A stretch of 64,000 nt of DNA from the NCBI RefSeq assembly GCF_006517175.1, contig NZ_CP041186.1:6971074-7035073 (forward strand), read 5' to 3'. The translations under genes and the position numbers were made by a program. The notes beneath the pieces are model-generated. The model saw only the letters and a list, made by a program, of their open reading frames with translations, searched no databases and had not been told where the DNA came from. Below are positions 42,690 through 51,978 of this stretch, piece after piece; within the stretch, counting starts at the first letter, position 1, and each line of letters begins with the position of its first letter. This stretch comes from Persicimonas caeni (lineage in GTDB: Bacteria > Myxococcota_A > Bradymonadia > Bradymonadales > Bradymonadaceae).

Positions 42690-45600
42690 TCAGTCCGATT
42701 CACCGAGTAGGGCGTTAAGCTCGGTCAGGTCGGCCGGCTTGGTCATATGATGATCGAAGCCGGCTTTGGCGGCGTCTTCGAGGTTTCCAGGGCTGCCGTA
42801 GCCTGTCAGGGCAATGAGGACGACTCCGTCCCAACGGCTGTCGGCCCGAAGCTCGCGGGCGATATCGTAGCCGCTCTTCTCTCCGGGAAGCCCAATATCA
42901 CATACGATCGCGTCGGGGGCGAAGCCGGCGTCGAGCAACTCGAAGAGCGTGTCGGCGCGGCCGGCGGTCTCGACCTGGTGGCCATGGAGCTTCAATGCTT
43001 CGGCGAGCAGCGTGCGGGCGTCCTCGTTGTCCTCGACCAGGGCGATAGAGTGACCTTGCTGGGTCGAAGCGGAAGGGCTGTCTTCGTGCGGCTTGCTGTC
43101 GGCGTCGAGAGCGCTCGCGGCAGGCAGACGCACCGTAAAACGGGCTCCACGTCCGTTGTTCTGGGCGCTGAGTTCACCGTGGTGCAGCTCGACGAGCCCC
43201 TTGGCAAGCGACAACCCGAGACCCAACCCACCTTGTTCGCGACTCAGCGATTGCTCGCCTTGAATAAACGGCTCGAAGAGGGTGTCGGCCACGGCGCTCT
43301 CGATGCCGTCACCTTCGTCCTGCACCGAAATGACGTAGCTGTCATCGACGCGCTCGGCGCGCAGCTCGATCGTCGCGCCCCGGGGGGAGTGATCGATGGC
43401 ATTAGAGAGCAAGTTGTCGAAGACCTGAACCAGGCGAACGCGATCGCCATCGACGGGCATCGGCTCCTGGCTCGAGCGCACATCGATCGTCAGGCGGCGC
43501 TCGTCGAGGCCGGTGTGTCGCTCGACGACCTCGTCGATGACGGCGGCCAAGTCGAGGGGCGCGGTGTCGATGTCGAGCTTCTGGCGGGCGAGTCTGGAGT
43601 TGTCGAGCAGGCGGTCGACGATGCTCGACATGTGGGCGGTCTGCCGGTCGAGGACCTCGCGGGTACGCTCGACCACGGCGTTCGCCGAGTCGATCTTTTG
43701 TTGGAGCTCCACCGCGCTTCGGATGGCTGCCAGCGGGTTGCGCAATTCGTGGCCGAGCATGGCCAAAAACTGGTCCTTTTGCCGGCTGGCTCGTTGCAGC
43801 TCAGCGGCTGCTTGCTCGAGCTCGTGCTTGTGGCGACGACGCTCGCTGATGTCGTGGAACACGCAGCTGATCTGGTCGACGCAGCCGTCTTCGGTACTCG
43901 ACAACGGCACGTAGCTGCACTCCCATACAAGGCTGTCCTCCGAGGGGCCCGTTGCGACGACTTCGGCGTCCATGATGGGATCGCCGTGGGCACGCACCTT
44001 CTGGAGGCTTTCGAGCACTTGGGCGCACAACTCCGGCGGCAACGCCTCGTCGAGGGGGATGCCTTCGCACTCGTCGGGGCTACAATCGGCGGCCTGGGCG
44101 AGTCGATGGTTGATCTTGAGGACGCGCGAGTCGCGATCGACGACGGCCAAGCCCACCGGTGCGGTGCGATAGATCGTATCGATCTCTCCGAGGCGCTGGC
44201 GTGATTGCTTTTCGCTTCGGCGCAGTTGCTCCTCGGCGAGCGCTCGTTCGCCGGCGACCGACAAGATGCCGGCGACGGAGCTGAGGAACTCGATCTTGTC
44301 GGCCGAGAAATCGCGCTTCTGAGTGGTAAACGCACACAAGACGCCCGGCGGCTCGCTGGTGCCCGAGACGGTCACTCCAATGGCACCCACGACGTTGAGG
44401 CCGGCGAGGCGCTCGTCGAGATTGAAGCGAAGGTCGTCGGCCAAGTTCTCGACGGCGACGGCGCGCGGCGCTCGCGAGGCGTAGGCCAAAAAGGAGTCGC
44501 GCTGCATGCCGACGTCCAGTTGGCCGACGGCGCCGTCGCCAAAACCGCGGCCGTGTTGGAGGACCATGCGATCGTCGTCGAGCGGTCGAAAGATCCCGCA
44601 AAACTCGACGTTTAGGGTCCTTCTCAGCGCGCGCACGGCACTCTCAGCCAAGGTGTCGACGGAGTTGAGAGTGAGCGCCTGCCAGCTCAATTGGGCGATG
44701 AGCTCTTGTTGGGTCTCGCGCTCGCGCAGGGTTTGCTGGGCGTTATGAAGCTTGGTGATGTCGTTGAACGCCACGACCACGCCCTGAATGCGGTTGTCCT
44801 GGGTGCGGTAGGGGAGCACGTGGCGAAGAAAATGGGAGCCGTCTTCGGCCTCGATGTGGCGCTCCTGGGGGGAGAGCTGGTCGAGGACGTGCTCGGCGTC
44901 GTCGGGCAGATCGAAGCCGAGCAATTCTCGCTTCAGATCGCGTACGCTCTGGCCGTCGTGGCTGCGATTGATATCGAGCAGTTTGGCCGCCGCAGGGGTG
45001 AACCGGCGGATGCACAGATCCTCGTCCAAGAAGACCGTCGCCAGCTTGGTGCTGGCCATGAAGTTCGACAGATCCTCGTTGGCTCGCTGGAGCTCGTCGA
45101 TCTTGTCTTGGAGCTGGTCGTTGATGGTCACCAGCTCTTCATTCATCGAGCGAAGCTCTTCGCTGGTCGCCTCGAGCTCCTCGTTGGTCGACTGCAGCTC
45201 CTCGTTCATCGACAGCGCTTCTTCGTGCGACGAACGTAGCTGCTCGTTGGAGGTTTCGAGCTCCTCGACGGTGGTGCGGAGCGCCTCGCGGGTCGATTCG
45301 AGCTCACGTTCGAGTTCTCGCGAGACGCTATCGTCATCGGAGCCCACCGCGTTTGCTGTGCTGTCATCGCGAGACGAAAACGCGAGCAGCACGCTGCCTT
45401 TGGAGATGTCCTCGGTGTCCGGCGCCGGTTGGACGCGCACATCGACAAGCCCTTGGGTCGCCGAGGAGATGGTCTCGAGCTCGACGCAGGTATCCTCGCG
45501 GCGCGCCTTGTAAATCGCTGCCATGACGCGTGTGCGAAGCTCCTCGTCGAGCATTTTGCTGATATGCAAGTCGGGCTCGCCGGCGGGCAGCTTCAGAAAG

Positions 45601-47270
45601 GCGTTGATCTCGCCGTGGGTGTAGATGACGTGGCCGGCTTCAGAGACGACGAGCGAGGGCGGCACAAAGGCGTCGAGGAGTGCGTGCTGAGAGGCGTCGG
45701 CGACCGTTTTTCGACGCGAGGTGTCGCGGTCGGTCGAAAAGTCCATCTGGGTCGGCTTGTTAGGCTCCCTCGACAGCCGTTGGGCAAACGACGACCACTT
45801 TCGAGGGTCGGCGGGCATGCGATTCTTGCCGTAGATACGCCACTGCGAAGAAATCGTCTCGAAGGCCTCCTTTTCGACGCTGAGCGCGTCGGCGGTGCCC
45901 AAAAAGAGATGGCCGTCGTGGCGCAGCGCGAAGTGAAAGTCGCGCTGAATCTTCTGTTGGACTTCTGGCTGCAGGTAAATCAGCACGTTGCGACAACTGA
46001 TGAGGTCCATGCGCGAAAACGGTGGGTCGCGCGTCAGGTCGTGGTGGGCAAAGGAGATGCAATCGCGCAGCCCTTGGCGCACCTGCATCAGGTTCTCGTC
46101 GACCGATTCGAAGTACTTGACCCGCTGGCCCTCGCTCAGGTTCTGCAGCAGCGAGCGAGGGTAGATGCCGCGTCGCGCATGCGCGACGGCATTGTCATTG
46201 GGGTCGGTCGCAAAGATCTGCAGGTCGATGTCGCGGTTGAGCCCGTCGGCGGCGTCGAGCACCAGCATCGCCAGGCTATAAGCCTCTTCACCGGTCGAGC
46301 AGCCGGCCGACCAAAATCGGATGGGCCGCTGTTGCTGGGCAGCGCGTTTGACCAAGTCGGTGACGACCTCGGCTTGGAGCGCTTTGAAAGCATCCGGGTC
46401 GCGGAAAAACTCGGTCACGCCGATGAGGATGTCGGAGACCAACGCCTTGCGCTCTTCACGGTTGTCGCGCACCAGGTCCAGGTAAGCCTGCAAACTGTCC
46501 ATGCCCGCCATGCCCATACGGCGCCCAAGGCGTCTTTTGACCGTGCCTCCCTTGTACTTGTTGAGGTCGAACGACTCGCGTGACTTGAGGAGCGCGCGCA
46601 GGCGCTGGAAGGTCGCGTCGGCTCCCCCATCCTCGGAGGGGCGAGGTCCAGGCCCGTCGGCTTGCTTGTGAGCCATGGCCTGCAGTTCGCCACGCTCGGC
46701 ATAGGAGTGCCGGGCGTACCGCTCGATGATGTCGGGCATTTGCGAGGTCGACACGATAAAGTCGGCCACCCCGGAGCGCGCAGCGCTTCCGGGCATGCCG
46801 CGATGGGTGGCCTCATCTTCGCTCTGCACCAGCGTCAGCCCACCGGCGGCGTGTACCTTGCGAAGCCCCAGAGTCCCGTCGTTTCCCGCTCCCGACAGCA
46901 CCACGGCCACCGCTCGTTGCTCCGCTTCGTCGGCCAGGCTGCAAAAGAAGTGGTCGACGGCGCGACGCTTCGGCTGAGGACGCCGATCTTGAAGTACGAG
47001 GCGTCCGGCGGCGTACTCGACCAGCTTGTTCGACGGAATCGTGTAGACATGGTTGGGCTGCGGGGCGACGCCGTGCTCGATGCGAGACACGGGCATCTCG
47101 GTGTGGCGCTGCAGGATGTCTGGGATACGGCTCTCGCGCGATGGATCGAGGTGCTGGACGACCACAAAGGCCAACCCCGTGTCGGGGGAGACGTTGGAAA
47201 AGAAGGTCTTGAACTCGTTGAGCCCGCCCGCCGACGCTCCCAATCCAACGATAAGTTTGGGTTGTTGCAT
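42690..47270 (-). CDS. CheB-CheR-PAS-GAF-histidine kinase-receiver hybrid
   Basis: A 1526-residue sensory protein. Order: CheB methylesterase (residues about 1-190; catalytic Ser in GASAGGL, His in VVQHLDP, Asp in GAGNDGTLG), CheR methyltransferase (about 218-460; VTEFFRDPDAF, FWSAGCSTGEEAYSLAM), a long coiled coil (about 650-740), PAS (about 740-860), GAF-like (about 870-1020), PAS (about 1025-1140), HisKA (H-box LGHELRNPLAAI near 1170), HATPase_c (about 1270-1380) and a C-terminal receiver (phospho-Asp in AIVCDIGLPG). All catalytic motifs look intact. Such fusions are known in soil and aquatic bacteria and may couple an adaptation-like methylation state to two-component output; no chemoreceptor is adjacent. 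Confidence 0.95.
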   Translation of the reverse strand: MQQPKLIVGLGASAGGLNEFKTFFSNVSPDTGLAFVVVQHLDPSRESRIPDILQRHTEMPVSRIEHGVAPQPNHVYTIPSNKLVEYAAGRLVLQDRRPQPKRRAVDHFFCSLADEAEQRAVAVVLSGAGNDGTLGLRKVHAAGGLTLVQSEDEATHRGMPGSAARSGVADFIVSTSQMPDIIERYARHSYAERGELQAMAHKQADGPGPRPSEDGGADATFQRLRALLKSRESFDLNKYKGGTVKRRLGRRMGMAGMDSLQAYLDLVRDNREERKALVSDILIGVTEFFRDPDAFKALQAEVVTDLVKRAAQQQRPIRFWSAGCSTGEEAYSLAMLVLDAADGLNRDIDLQIFATDPNDNAVAHARRGIYPRSLLQNLSEGQRVKYFESVDENLMQVRQGLRDCISFAHHDLTRDPPFSRMDLISCRNVLIYLQPEVQQKIQRDFHFALRHDGHLFLGTADALSVEKEAFETISSQWRIYGKNRMPADPRKWSSFAQRLSREPNKPTQMDFSTDRDTSRRKTVADASQHALLDAFVPPSLVVSEAGHVIYTHGEINAFLKLPAGEPDLHISKMLDEELRTRVMAAIYKARREDTCVELETISSATQGLVDVRVQPAPDTEDISKGSVLLAFSSRDDSTANAVGSDDDSVSRELERELESTREALRTTVEELETSNEQLRSSHEEALSMNEELQSTNEELEATSEELRSMNEELVTINDQLQDKIDELQRANEDLSNFMASTKLATVFLDEDLCIRRFTPAAAKLLDINRSHDGQSVRDLKRELLGFDLPDDAEHVLDQLSPQERHIEAEDGSHFLRHVLPYRTQDNRIQGVVVAFNDITKLHNAQQTLRERETQQELIAQLSWQALTLNSVDTLAESAVRALRRTLNVEFCGIFRPLDDDRMVLQHGRGFGDGAVGQLDVGMQRDSFLAYASRAPRAVAVENLADDLRFNLDERLAGLNVVGAIGVTVSGTSEPPGVLCAFTTQKRDFSADKIEFLSSVAGILSVAGERALAEEQLRRSEKQSRQRLGEIDTIYRTAPVGLAVVDRDSRVLKINHRLAQAADCSPDECEGIPLDEALPPELCAQVLESLQKVRAHGDPIMDAEVVATGPSEDSLVWECSYVPLSSTEDGCVDQISCVFHDISERRRHKHELEQAAAELQRASRQKDQFLAMLGHELRNPLAAIRSAVELQQKIDSANAVVERTREVLDRQTAHMSSIVDRLLDNSRLARQKLDIDTAPLDLAAVIDEVVERHTGLDERRLTIDVRSSQEPMPVDGDRVRLVQVFDNLLSNAIDHSPRGATIELRAERVDDSYVISVQDEGDGIESAVADTLFEPFIQGEQSLSREQGGLGLGLSLAKGLVELHHGELSAQNNGRGARFTVRLPAASALDADSKPHEDSPSASTQQGHSIALVEDNEDARTLLAEALKLHGHQVETAGRADTLFELLDAGFAPDAIVCDIGLPGEKSGYDIARELRADSRWDGVVLIALTGYGSPGNLEDAAKAGFDHHMTKPADLTELNALLGESD

Positions 47271-47425
47271 GGTTATACCTGCTCTCTATCCCCGCGTCGG
47301 CCAAAACTCGCATGAGTTCGACTCGCGTTCGCTGAACTCAGCTACCGTCCGAGTCAACTCTGTTTGTAGCTGCGCTTTCCGTGGGCCTTACCGTAGGTGA
47401 AATGAGCCCAAAAGGAAATGAGGGG

Positions 47426-50179
47426 TCATCTTCCGGCGAGACGCTTGTGCGCCTCGATGATGACGAATACCAGGGCGCCCACTCCGAGGGTGATTGCCAG
47501 TTCCCCGAGTGACAGCGGGACCACGCCGAAGAAGTCGTCGAGAAAGGGAAGGTAAATGGCACCGAGTTGGAGCAGAAAGGTCAAGACGACCATCCATCCA
47601 AGGGTCGGGTTCGACCGAAAATCGAGGGCGGACGTCGAGTCGTCGCCCGAGCGCGCGGCCAGCGCCTGGCCGATCTGAGCAAAGGCGATCGTGGTAAAGA
47701 TCATCGTCTGCCAGGTGCGATCTTCGGGGCCTTCGGCCACAAAGGCCGCATAGCCGGTGCCCAGGGCGACCACGCCGATCAAGAGTCCGATCCATGCAAT
47801 GCGGCGCCGCAATTCGGCGTCCAAGAACGGTCGTTGGGGGTCGCGCGGCGCGCGCTGCATGGTCTCTTCGTCGGCCGGCTCGAGCCCCAGACCAATGCCC
47901 AGCAGCCCGTCGGTGAGGAGGTTGAGCCACAAGAGCTGCAGCGGCTGCAAAGCCAGCGTGATGCCCAGCAGGGGGGCGAACAGCATCACGAAGACTTTGC
48001 CCACATTGCCCGCCAGGGAGAACTTCACGAAGCGGCGGATATTCTCGAAGATCGCGCGACCCTCTTCGACGGCGGTGACGATGGTGGCGAAGTTGTCGTC
48101 CAACAAGACCATCTGGGCCGCCTCCTTGGAGACGTCGGTGCCGGCGATCCCCATGGCCACACCGATATTGGCCTTTTTGAGCGCAGGTGAGTCGTTGACT
48201 CCATCGCCGGTCATCGCCACGACCTCGCCGCGCTTCTGCAAGGCTTCGACGATGCGAAGCTTGTGTTCGGGGGTCACCCGGGCATAGACCGACACTTCCC
48301 CGACGGTCTCCTCGAATTTGGCTTCGTCCATGCGCTCGAGGTCGGCGCCGGTCGCCACTCGGCCGTCGCTGCTGATTCCCAACTCCTCGGCGATGAATCG
48401 AGCGGTCAGGGGGTGGTCCCCGGTGATCATCAGCGGACGGATGCCCGCCGTCTTGCAGACTTGGATAGCCCGTTCGACCTCCGGGCGGGGCGGGTCGATC
48501 ATGCCGGTCAAGCCAACGAAGGTCAGTCCCTCCTCGAGGGATTCATCAGGCGCCTCCGGGGCGGTGTCGAGCGCACGAAGAGCGACGCCGAGGACGCGCA
48601 CACCGTTTGCGGCCATGTCGTCGTTGGCCCGAATGATGCGGTCTCGCCACGTGTCGTCCATGGGCTCGGGATGGTCGTCGAGCCATACGTGCGAGCAGAT
48701 ATCGAGCAGCCCGTCGACCGAGCCTTTGGTGAAGGCGATATAGGAGGTTTCGGCGGCTCGGATGGATGCGAGGACCGACGGAAGCTTCGAGCGGTCGTCG
48801 GGCAACTCGTGCACCGTGGTCATGCGCTTGCGCTCGGAGTCGAACGGGAGCTCGGCGGCTCGTGGCAGCCACTCTTCGAGGGCGGACTTGTCGAGGCCGG
48901 CTTGCAGCGCGGCGACCAGCAGCGCCCCTTCAGTGGGATCGCCCACGGGCACGTGGTCGCCCGTCTCCGAGTCGGCTTCGAGCGAGGCGTCGTTACACAG
49001 CGCGCCGGCGGCGAGTACCAACCCGACCGACGGCGGTTGGTTGTCCCACATGCTGGCCCGCTCGTGTTGCGCCGAAAGCGACGGAGCTGGAGGGCCTCCC
49101 GTGCCGGACAACTCCAGGAAGTGGCCGGCGACGTCGATGACCGTCACCGTCATGCGGTTTTGGGTCAACGTGCCCGTCTTGTCCGAGCAGATCGTGGTGA
49201 CTGCTCCCAGGGTTTCGACGGCAGGGAGCTTTCGAATCAAAGCACGCCGGCGAAGCATGCGCTGGGCGCCCAGCGCCAGAGTCACGGTGACCACGGCCGG
49301 CAAGCCCTCGGGCACGACCGCCACGGCCATGCTCACCGCGGCGAGCACCATGTCGGTGAAGGCTTCCCCGGCGAGTACACCCACGCCCAGGAGCAGCAAG
49401 GCGACCGCGACGCCGAAGGCGCCCAGTTGTTTGCCCACGCGGTCGAGTTGTCGCTGCAGGGGCGTCTCGTCGCGGGGGACGCTTTGGATCAGCTCGGCGA
49501 TGCGGCCGAGCTCGGTGGAATTGCCCGTGCCGACGACGACGCCTGCGCCGCGCCCGTAGGTCACAAAGGTGCCCATGTAGGCCATGTTGCGCCGCTCGGC
49601 GAGGGCCAACTCGGGTTGCGAGCGCGCCGCCGGGTCCTTCTCTACCGGCTCGGATTCGCCGGTCAGCGCCGCCTCTTGGATGCGTAGGTTGGCCGCTTCG
49701 ATGAGCCGCAAGTCGGCGGGAACGCTGCTGCCGGCCTCGAGCATCACGATATCGCCGGGCACCAAATCGCGCGCCGAGATCTCGACGGTGCTTCCCCCTC
49801 GGCGCACGCGCACCACGGGCATGGCCAACTGCTTGAGCGCGGCCATTGCACGCTCGGCGCGGTATTCTTGGAAGAACCCCAGGATTCCGAACAGCACGAC
49901 GATGGCCGAAATGGCGATTGTCTCGAGCGGCTTACCCAAAAAGGCCGACAGCACCGCCGCCGCGATCAGGATGAGCACCATCACGCTGGTGAATTGCTCC
50001 CAGAGGATGGTCAAGGGATGGGTGCCGGCGCGCTCTTCGAGTTCGTTGGGTCCACACTCGGCCAGGCGCTGCGAGGCTTCAGACGCCTCGAGGCCGTGCT
50101 CGGCGTCGGTTTCGAGGGCCGCCAAGACGTCCGTAGGAGAGATGGACCACGGTTTAGGGGGCGGCGCGGGGGCGCTCAT
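47426..50179 (-). CDS. P-type cation ATPase, Ca2+/SERCA-like (P2A)
   Basis: ATG 50179 has a GAGGAG site nine bases upstream; the frame extends to 50266 without support. The 917-residue protein has the full P-type layout: cation_ATPase_N (PTDVLAALETDAEHGLEASEASQRL), actuator TGES, phosphorylation site CSDKTGTLTQNRM with the catalytic Asp near residue 332, hinge GDGVND and ten helices. Helix M4 contains VPEGLPAVV and M6 NLLTDGLLGIGLGLEP, residues that bind Ca2+ in SERCA/PMR1-type pumps. It probably exports Ca2+ or Mn2+. The upstream gene on the strand encodes a PAN-domain lipoprotein. Confidence 0.93.
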   Translation of the reverse strand: MSAPAPPPKPWSISPTDVLAALETDAEHGLEASEASQRLAECGPNELEERAGTHPLTILWEQFTSVMVLILIAAAVLSAFLGKPLETIAISAIVVLFGILGFFQEYRAERAMAALKQLAMPVVRVRRGGSTVEISARDLVPGDIVMLEAGSSVPADLRLIEAANLRIQEAALTGESEPVEKDPAARSQPELALAERRNMAYMGTFVTYGRGAGVVVGTGNSTELGRIAELIQSVPRDETPLQRQLDRVGKQLGAFGVAVALLLLGVGVLAGEAFTDMVLAAVSMAVAVVPEGLPAVVTVTLALGAQRMLRRRALIRKLPAVETLGAVTTICSDKTGTLTQNRMTVTVIDVAGHFLELSGTGGPPAPSLSAQHERASMWDNQPPSVGLVLAAGALCNDASLEADSETGDHVPVGDPTEGALLVAALQAGLDKSALEEWLPRAAELPFDSERKRMTTVHELPDDRSKLPSVLASIRAAETSYIAFTKGSVDGLLDICSHVWLDDHPEPMDDTWRDRIIRANDDMAANGVRVLGVALRALDTAPEAPDESLEEGLTFVGLTGMIDPPRPEVERAIQVCKTAGIRPLMITGDHPLTARFIAEELGISSDGRVATGADLERMDEAKFEETVGEVSVYARVTPEHKLRIVEALQKRGEVVAMTGDGVNDSPALKKANIGVAMGIAGTDVSKEAAQMVLLDDNFATIVTAVEEGRAIFENIRRFVKFSLAGNVGKVFVMLFAPLLGITLALQPLQLLWLNLLTDGLLGIGLGLEPADEETMQRAPRDPQRPFLDAELRRRIAWIGLLIGVVALGTGYAAFVAEGPEDRTWQTMIFTTIAFAQIGQALAARSGDDSTSALDFRSNPTLGWMVVLTFLLQLGAIYLPFLDDFFGVVPLSLGELAITLGVGALVFVIIEAHKRLAGR

Positions 50180-50266
50180 AAGCGGCGTCTCCTCGGTGCA
50201 CTGATCGGAATCCGGATAGATGCTCGAGACGGAACGCCAATGTAAGCGACACGAGTCGCGCGGCAA

Positions 50267-50944
50267 CTAGCGCGCCTGCTTGACTCCCGAGATGCAGCAG
50301 TCTTCGTCGGTCACTTTCTCGGGGACACTGTTCTTCAAGTAGCAGTACGCTTTGTCGCCTTTGTGACCCGGGCGCACGTAGGTGAACGCCTGGCAATCCA
50401 TCAGGTTCTCGCAGGCCTCCTGGCACTGGGCAGGCTCGGCGCGCTGCATTTCGAAGGAGCGAAAGTCGCCGCCGGGGCGGTTCGTGTCGAGCTCGAAGCC
50501 GCGAGACTCGAGTTGGGCGATGCGGCGCTGGGCGCGCGGATTGACGCCCGAGACGCAGCACTCCTCGCCCTCGACCTTGTCGGGGATGGAATGCTTGAGC
50601 CGGCAGCGCGGGCCTTGGTTCGCGTCGGGGCGCACATAGGTAAACGCCATGCAGCGCATCTGCTTGTTGCAAAACTCTTTGCATCGGACCGGATCGGCGA
50701 CGTCCATGGCAATCTCACGATAGTCGCTGCCAGGGCGAGCGGTGTCTGACTCCAGGCCGGAGGTGTCGCGCGGCTCGGCGGTAGGCATCTGAGGGGCTTC
50801 GACCGGCTCCTCGGCATTGGGTTCGGCCGCCTCGTCAGCGCTCGTGATTGTCGAGGTGCCGCGGTCGGCGGTCTGACAGGCCACCACGAGCAAACAGAGG
50901 GCAACGGAGGCGAGCAGGGCAGTCAGGGCGCGTGGTGCGTGCAT
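50267..50944 (-). CDS. Lipoprotein with two PAN/Apple-like domains
   Basis: From ATG 50944 the 225-residue protein has a signal peptide ending LLVVAC (lipobox Cys). After an acidic linker, two homologous domains of about 65 residues are visible: SDYREIAMDVADPVRCKEFCNKQMRCMAFTYVRPDANQ and GDFRSFEMQRAEPAQCQEACENLMDCQAFTYVRPGHKG, each with six Cys and ending DCCISGV/ECCVSGV. This is the PAN_4-type pattern that binds proteins or sugars at surfaces. Its role is unknown; it lies 87 bases ahead of the P-type ATPase on the same strand. Confidence 0.88.
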   Translation of the reverse strand: MHAPRALTALLASVALCLLVVACQTADRGTSTITSADEAAEPNAEEPVEAPQMPTAEPRDTSGLESDTARPGSDYREIAMDVADPVRCKEFCNKQMRCMAFTYVRPDANQGPRCRLKHSIPDKVEGEECCVSGVNPRAQRRIAQLESRGFELDTNRPGGDFRSFEMQRAEPAQCQEACENLMDCQAFTYVRPGHKGDKAYCYLKNSVPEKVTDEDCCISGVKQAR

Positions 50945-51011
50945 GAGGGGCCTCGTGCAAAGGGCAAAAAGGATGGGCGGCAATGGTCCAGATGCGACGA
51001 ATTATTAAAAG

Positions 51012-51926
51012 TTAGCGTTTTGCCGTCAAAAGATCATCAAGTCTGCGGAGAGCTTCGGCAGCCCCCAGAGGCAGCGAAACGGTGTTGTTTGGCCCTTGTG
51101 ATTCGCGCGGATTAATGCGAATGACCGAGGAGTCGAATGCCGTGGCCAAACGCTCACACTGCCATCTGACGGTGGGGACGGCCGTGCCTGCACCACACTC
51201 GACGATGGCTAGTTTTTTGCCACGAACTTGCGACAGCCACTGGGACATGCGCCGTTCCTGATCGTGGGTGCGCGCGCCGACAAACCGACCATCGCCAAAC
51301 ATCAGGATGTTCGGACGCGCCAGCGTGTTACATTTGTCACAGTGGGGCAAAGGAGCACTCGCCCGAAACGTTGTCTCGTCGATGTCAACCTGCGTGTCGG
51401 CCGCCGGCCAGATAGCCTGGCTGCAGGGGCGCACGCACTGGAAGTGGTGAATCGAGCCGTGGCATTCGACCACGTTCGCCTCGTCGAATTCCGCGGCTTG
51501 GAATTGCCCGTCGACATTGGACGTGAACACAAAGTAGCCAGCATTCTTGGCGCGGCCCCATTGTCGAAGGATGTCGAAACCCTTGTGGGGGATCGTATCG
51601 CGGTACAGGTGCAGTCGGTGGCCGTAAAAGCCCCAGGCAAGCTGCGGGTCACGCTCGAACCAGGCCGGATTGGCCAGGTCGACGAAGTTCAGCCCGAGCT
51701 TCTCGAAGGGGGGATAGGCTTGCCAAAAGCCCTTGTCACCGCGGAAATCGGGAAGGCCAGAGTCGACGCCCATGCCGGCGCCGGCGCCTACAAAAAGCGC
51801 GTCGGCCTCGTCGATGAGTCGAGCGGCTTTGTTCAATGCTTTGTCACACAAAACTTTGCTTCCCGTTGAGTTCTTGTAAGTATGATGCGACGGTTTGCCG
51901 TATGTACCCGTCGAAGCAGTCGTCAC
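51012..51926 (-). CDS. Sir2-family NAD-dependent deacylase-like protein
   Basis: A 304-residue protein; start at GTG 51926 is provisional because no strong ribosome site is visible. The NAD-binding GAGAGMGVDSGLPDFRGDKG is at about residues 47-66, the adenine/ribose region is FTSNVDGQF (in place of TQNIDxLH) and the catalytic His is in ECHGSIHHFQC near residue 155. Zinc ligands read CVRPC (CX3C) and CDKC, and the final GAGTAVPTVR and INP segments complete the Rossmann fold. It is a divergent sirtuin; deacylase activity is likely but not certain. It is divergent from the FIST-domain gene, start codons 52 bases apart. Confidence 0.87.
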   Translation of the reverse strand: MTTASTGTYGKPSHHTYKNSTGSKVLCDKALNKAARLIDEADALFVGAGAGMGVDSGLPDFRGDKGFWQAYPPFEKLGLNFVDLANPAWFERDPQLAWGFYGHRLHLYRDTIPHKGFDILRQWGRAKNAGYFVFTSNVDGQFQAAEFDEANVVECHGSIHHFQCVRPCSQAIWPAADTQVDIDETTFRASAPLPHCDKCNTLARPNILMFGDGRFVGARTHDQERRMSQWLSQVRGKKLAIVECGAGTAVPTVRWQCERLATAFDSSVIRINPRESQGPNNTVSLPLGAAEALRRLDDLLTAKR

Positions 51927-51978
51927 TCACTCAGACTTTAACTGCTTTTCCCAGTCTCTTGGAGCACGGGGTACTCGG

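Noticed and set aside
42673-42710. Copy of the 14287 palindromic element
   Set aside because: Only about 13 of 15 end bases match and the other end is missing; probably chance or a relic. A CCCTACT/AGTAGGG hairpin spans it but has no T run.
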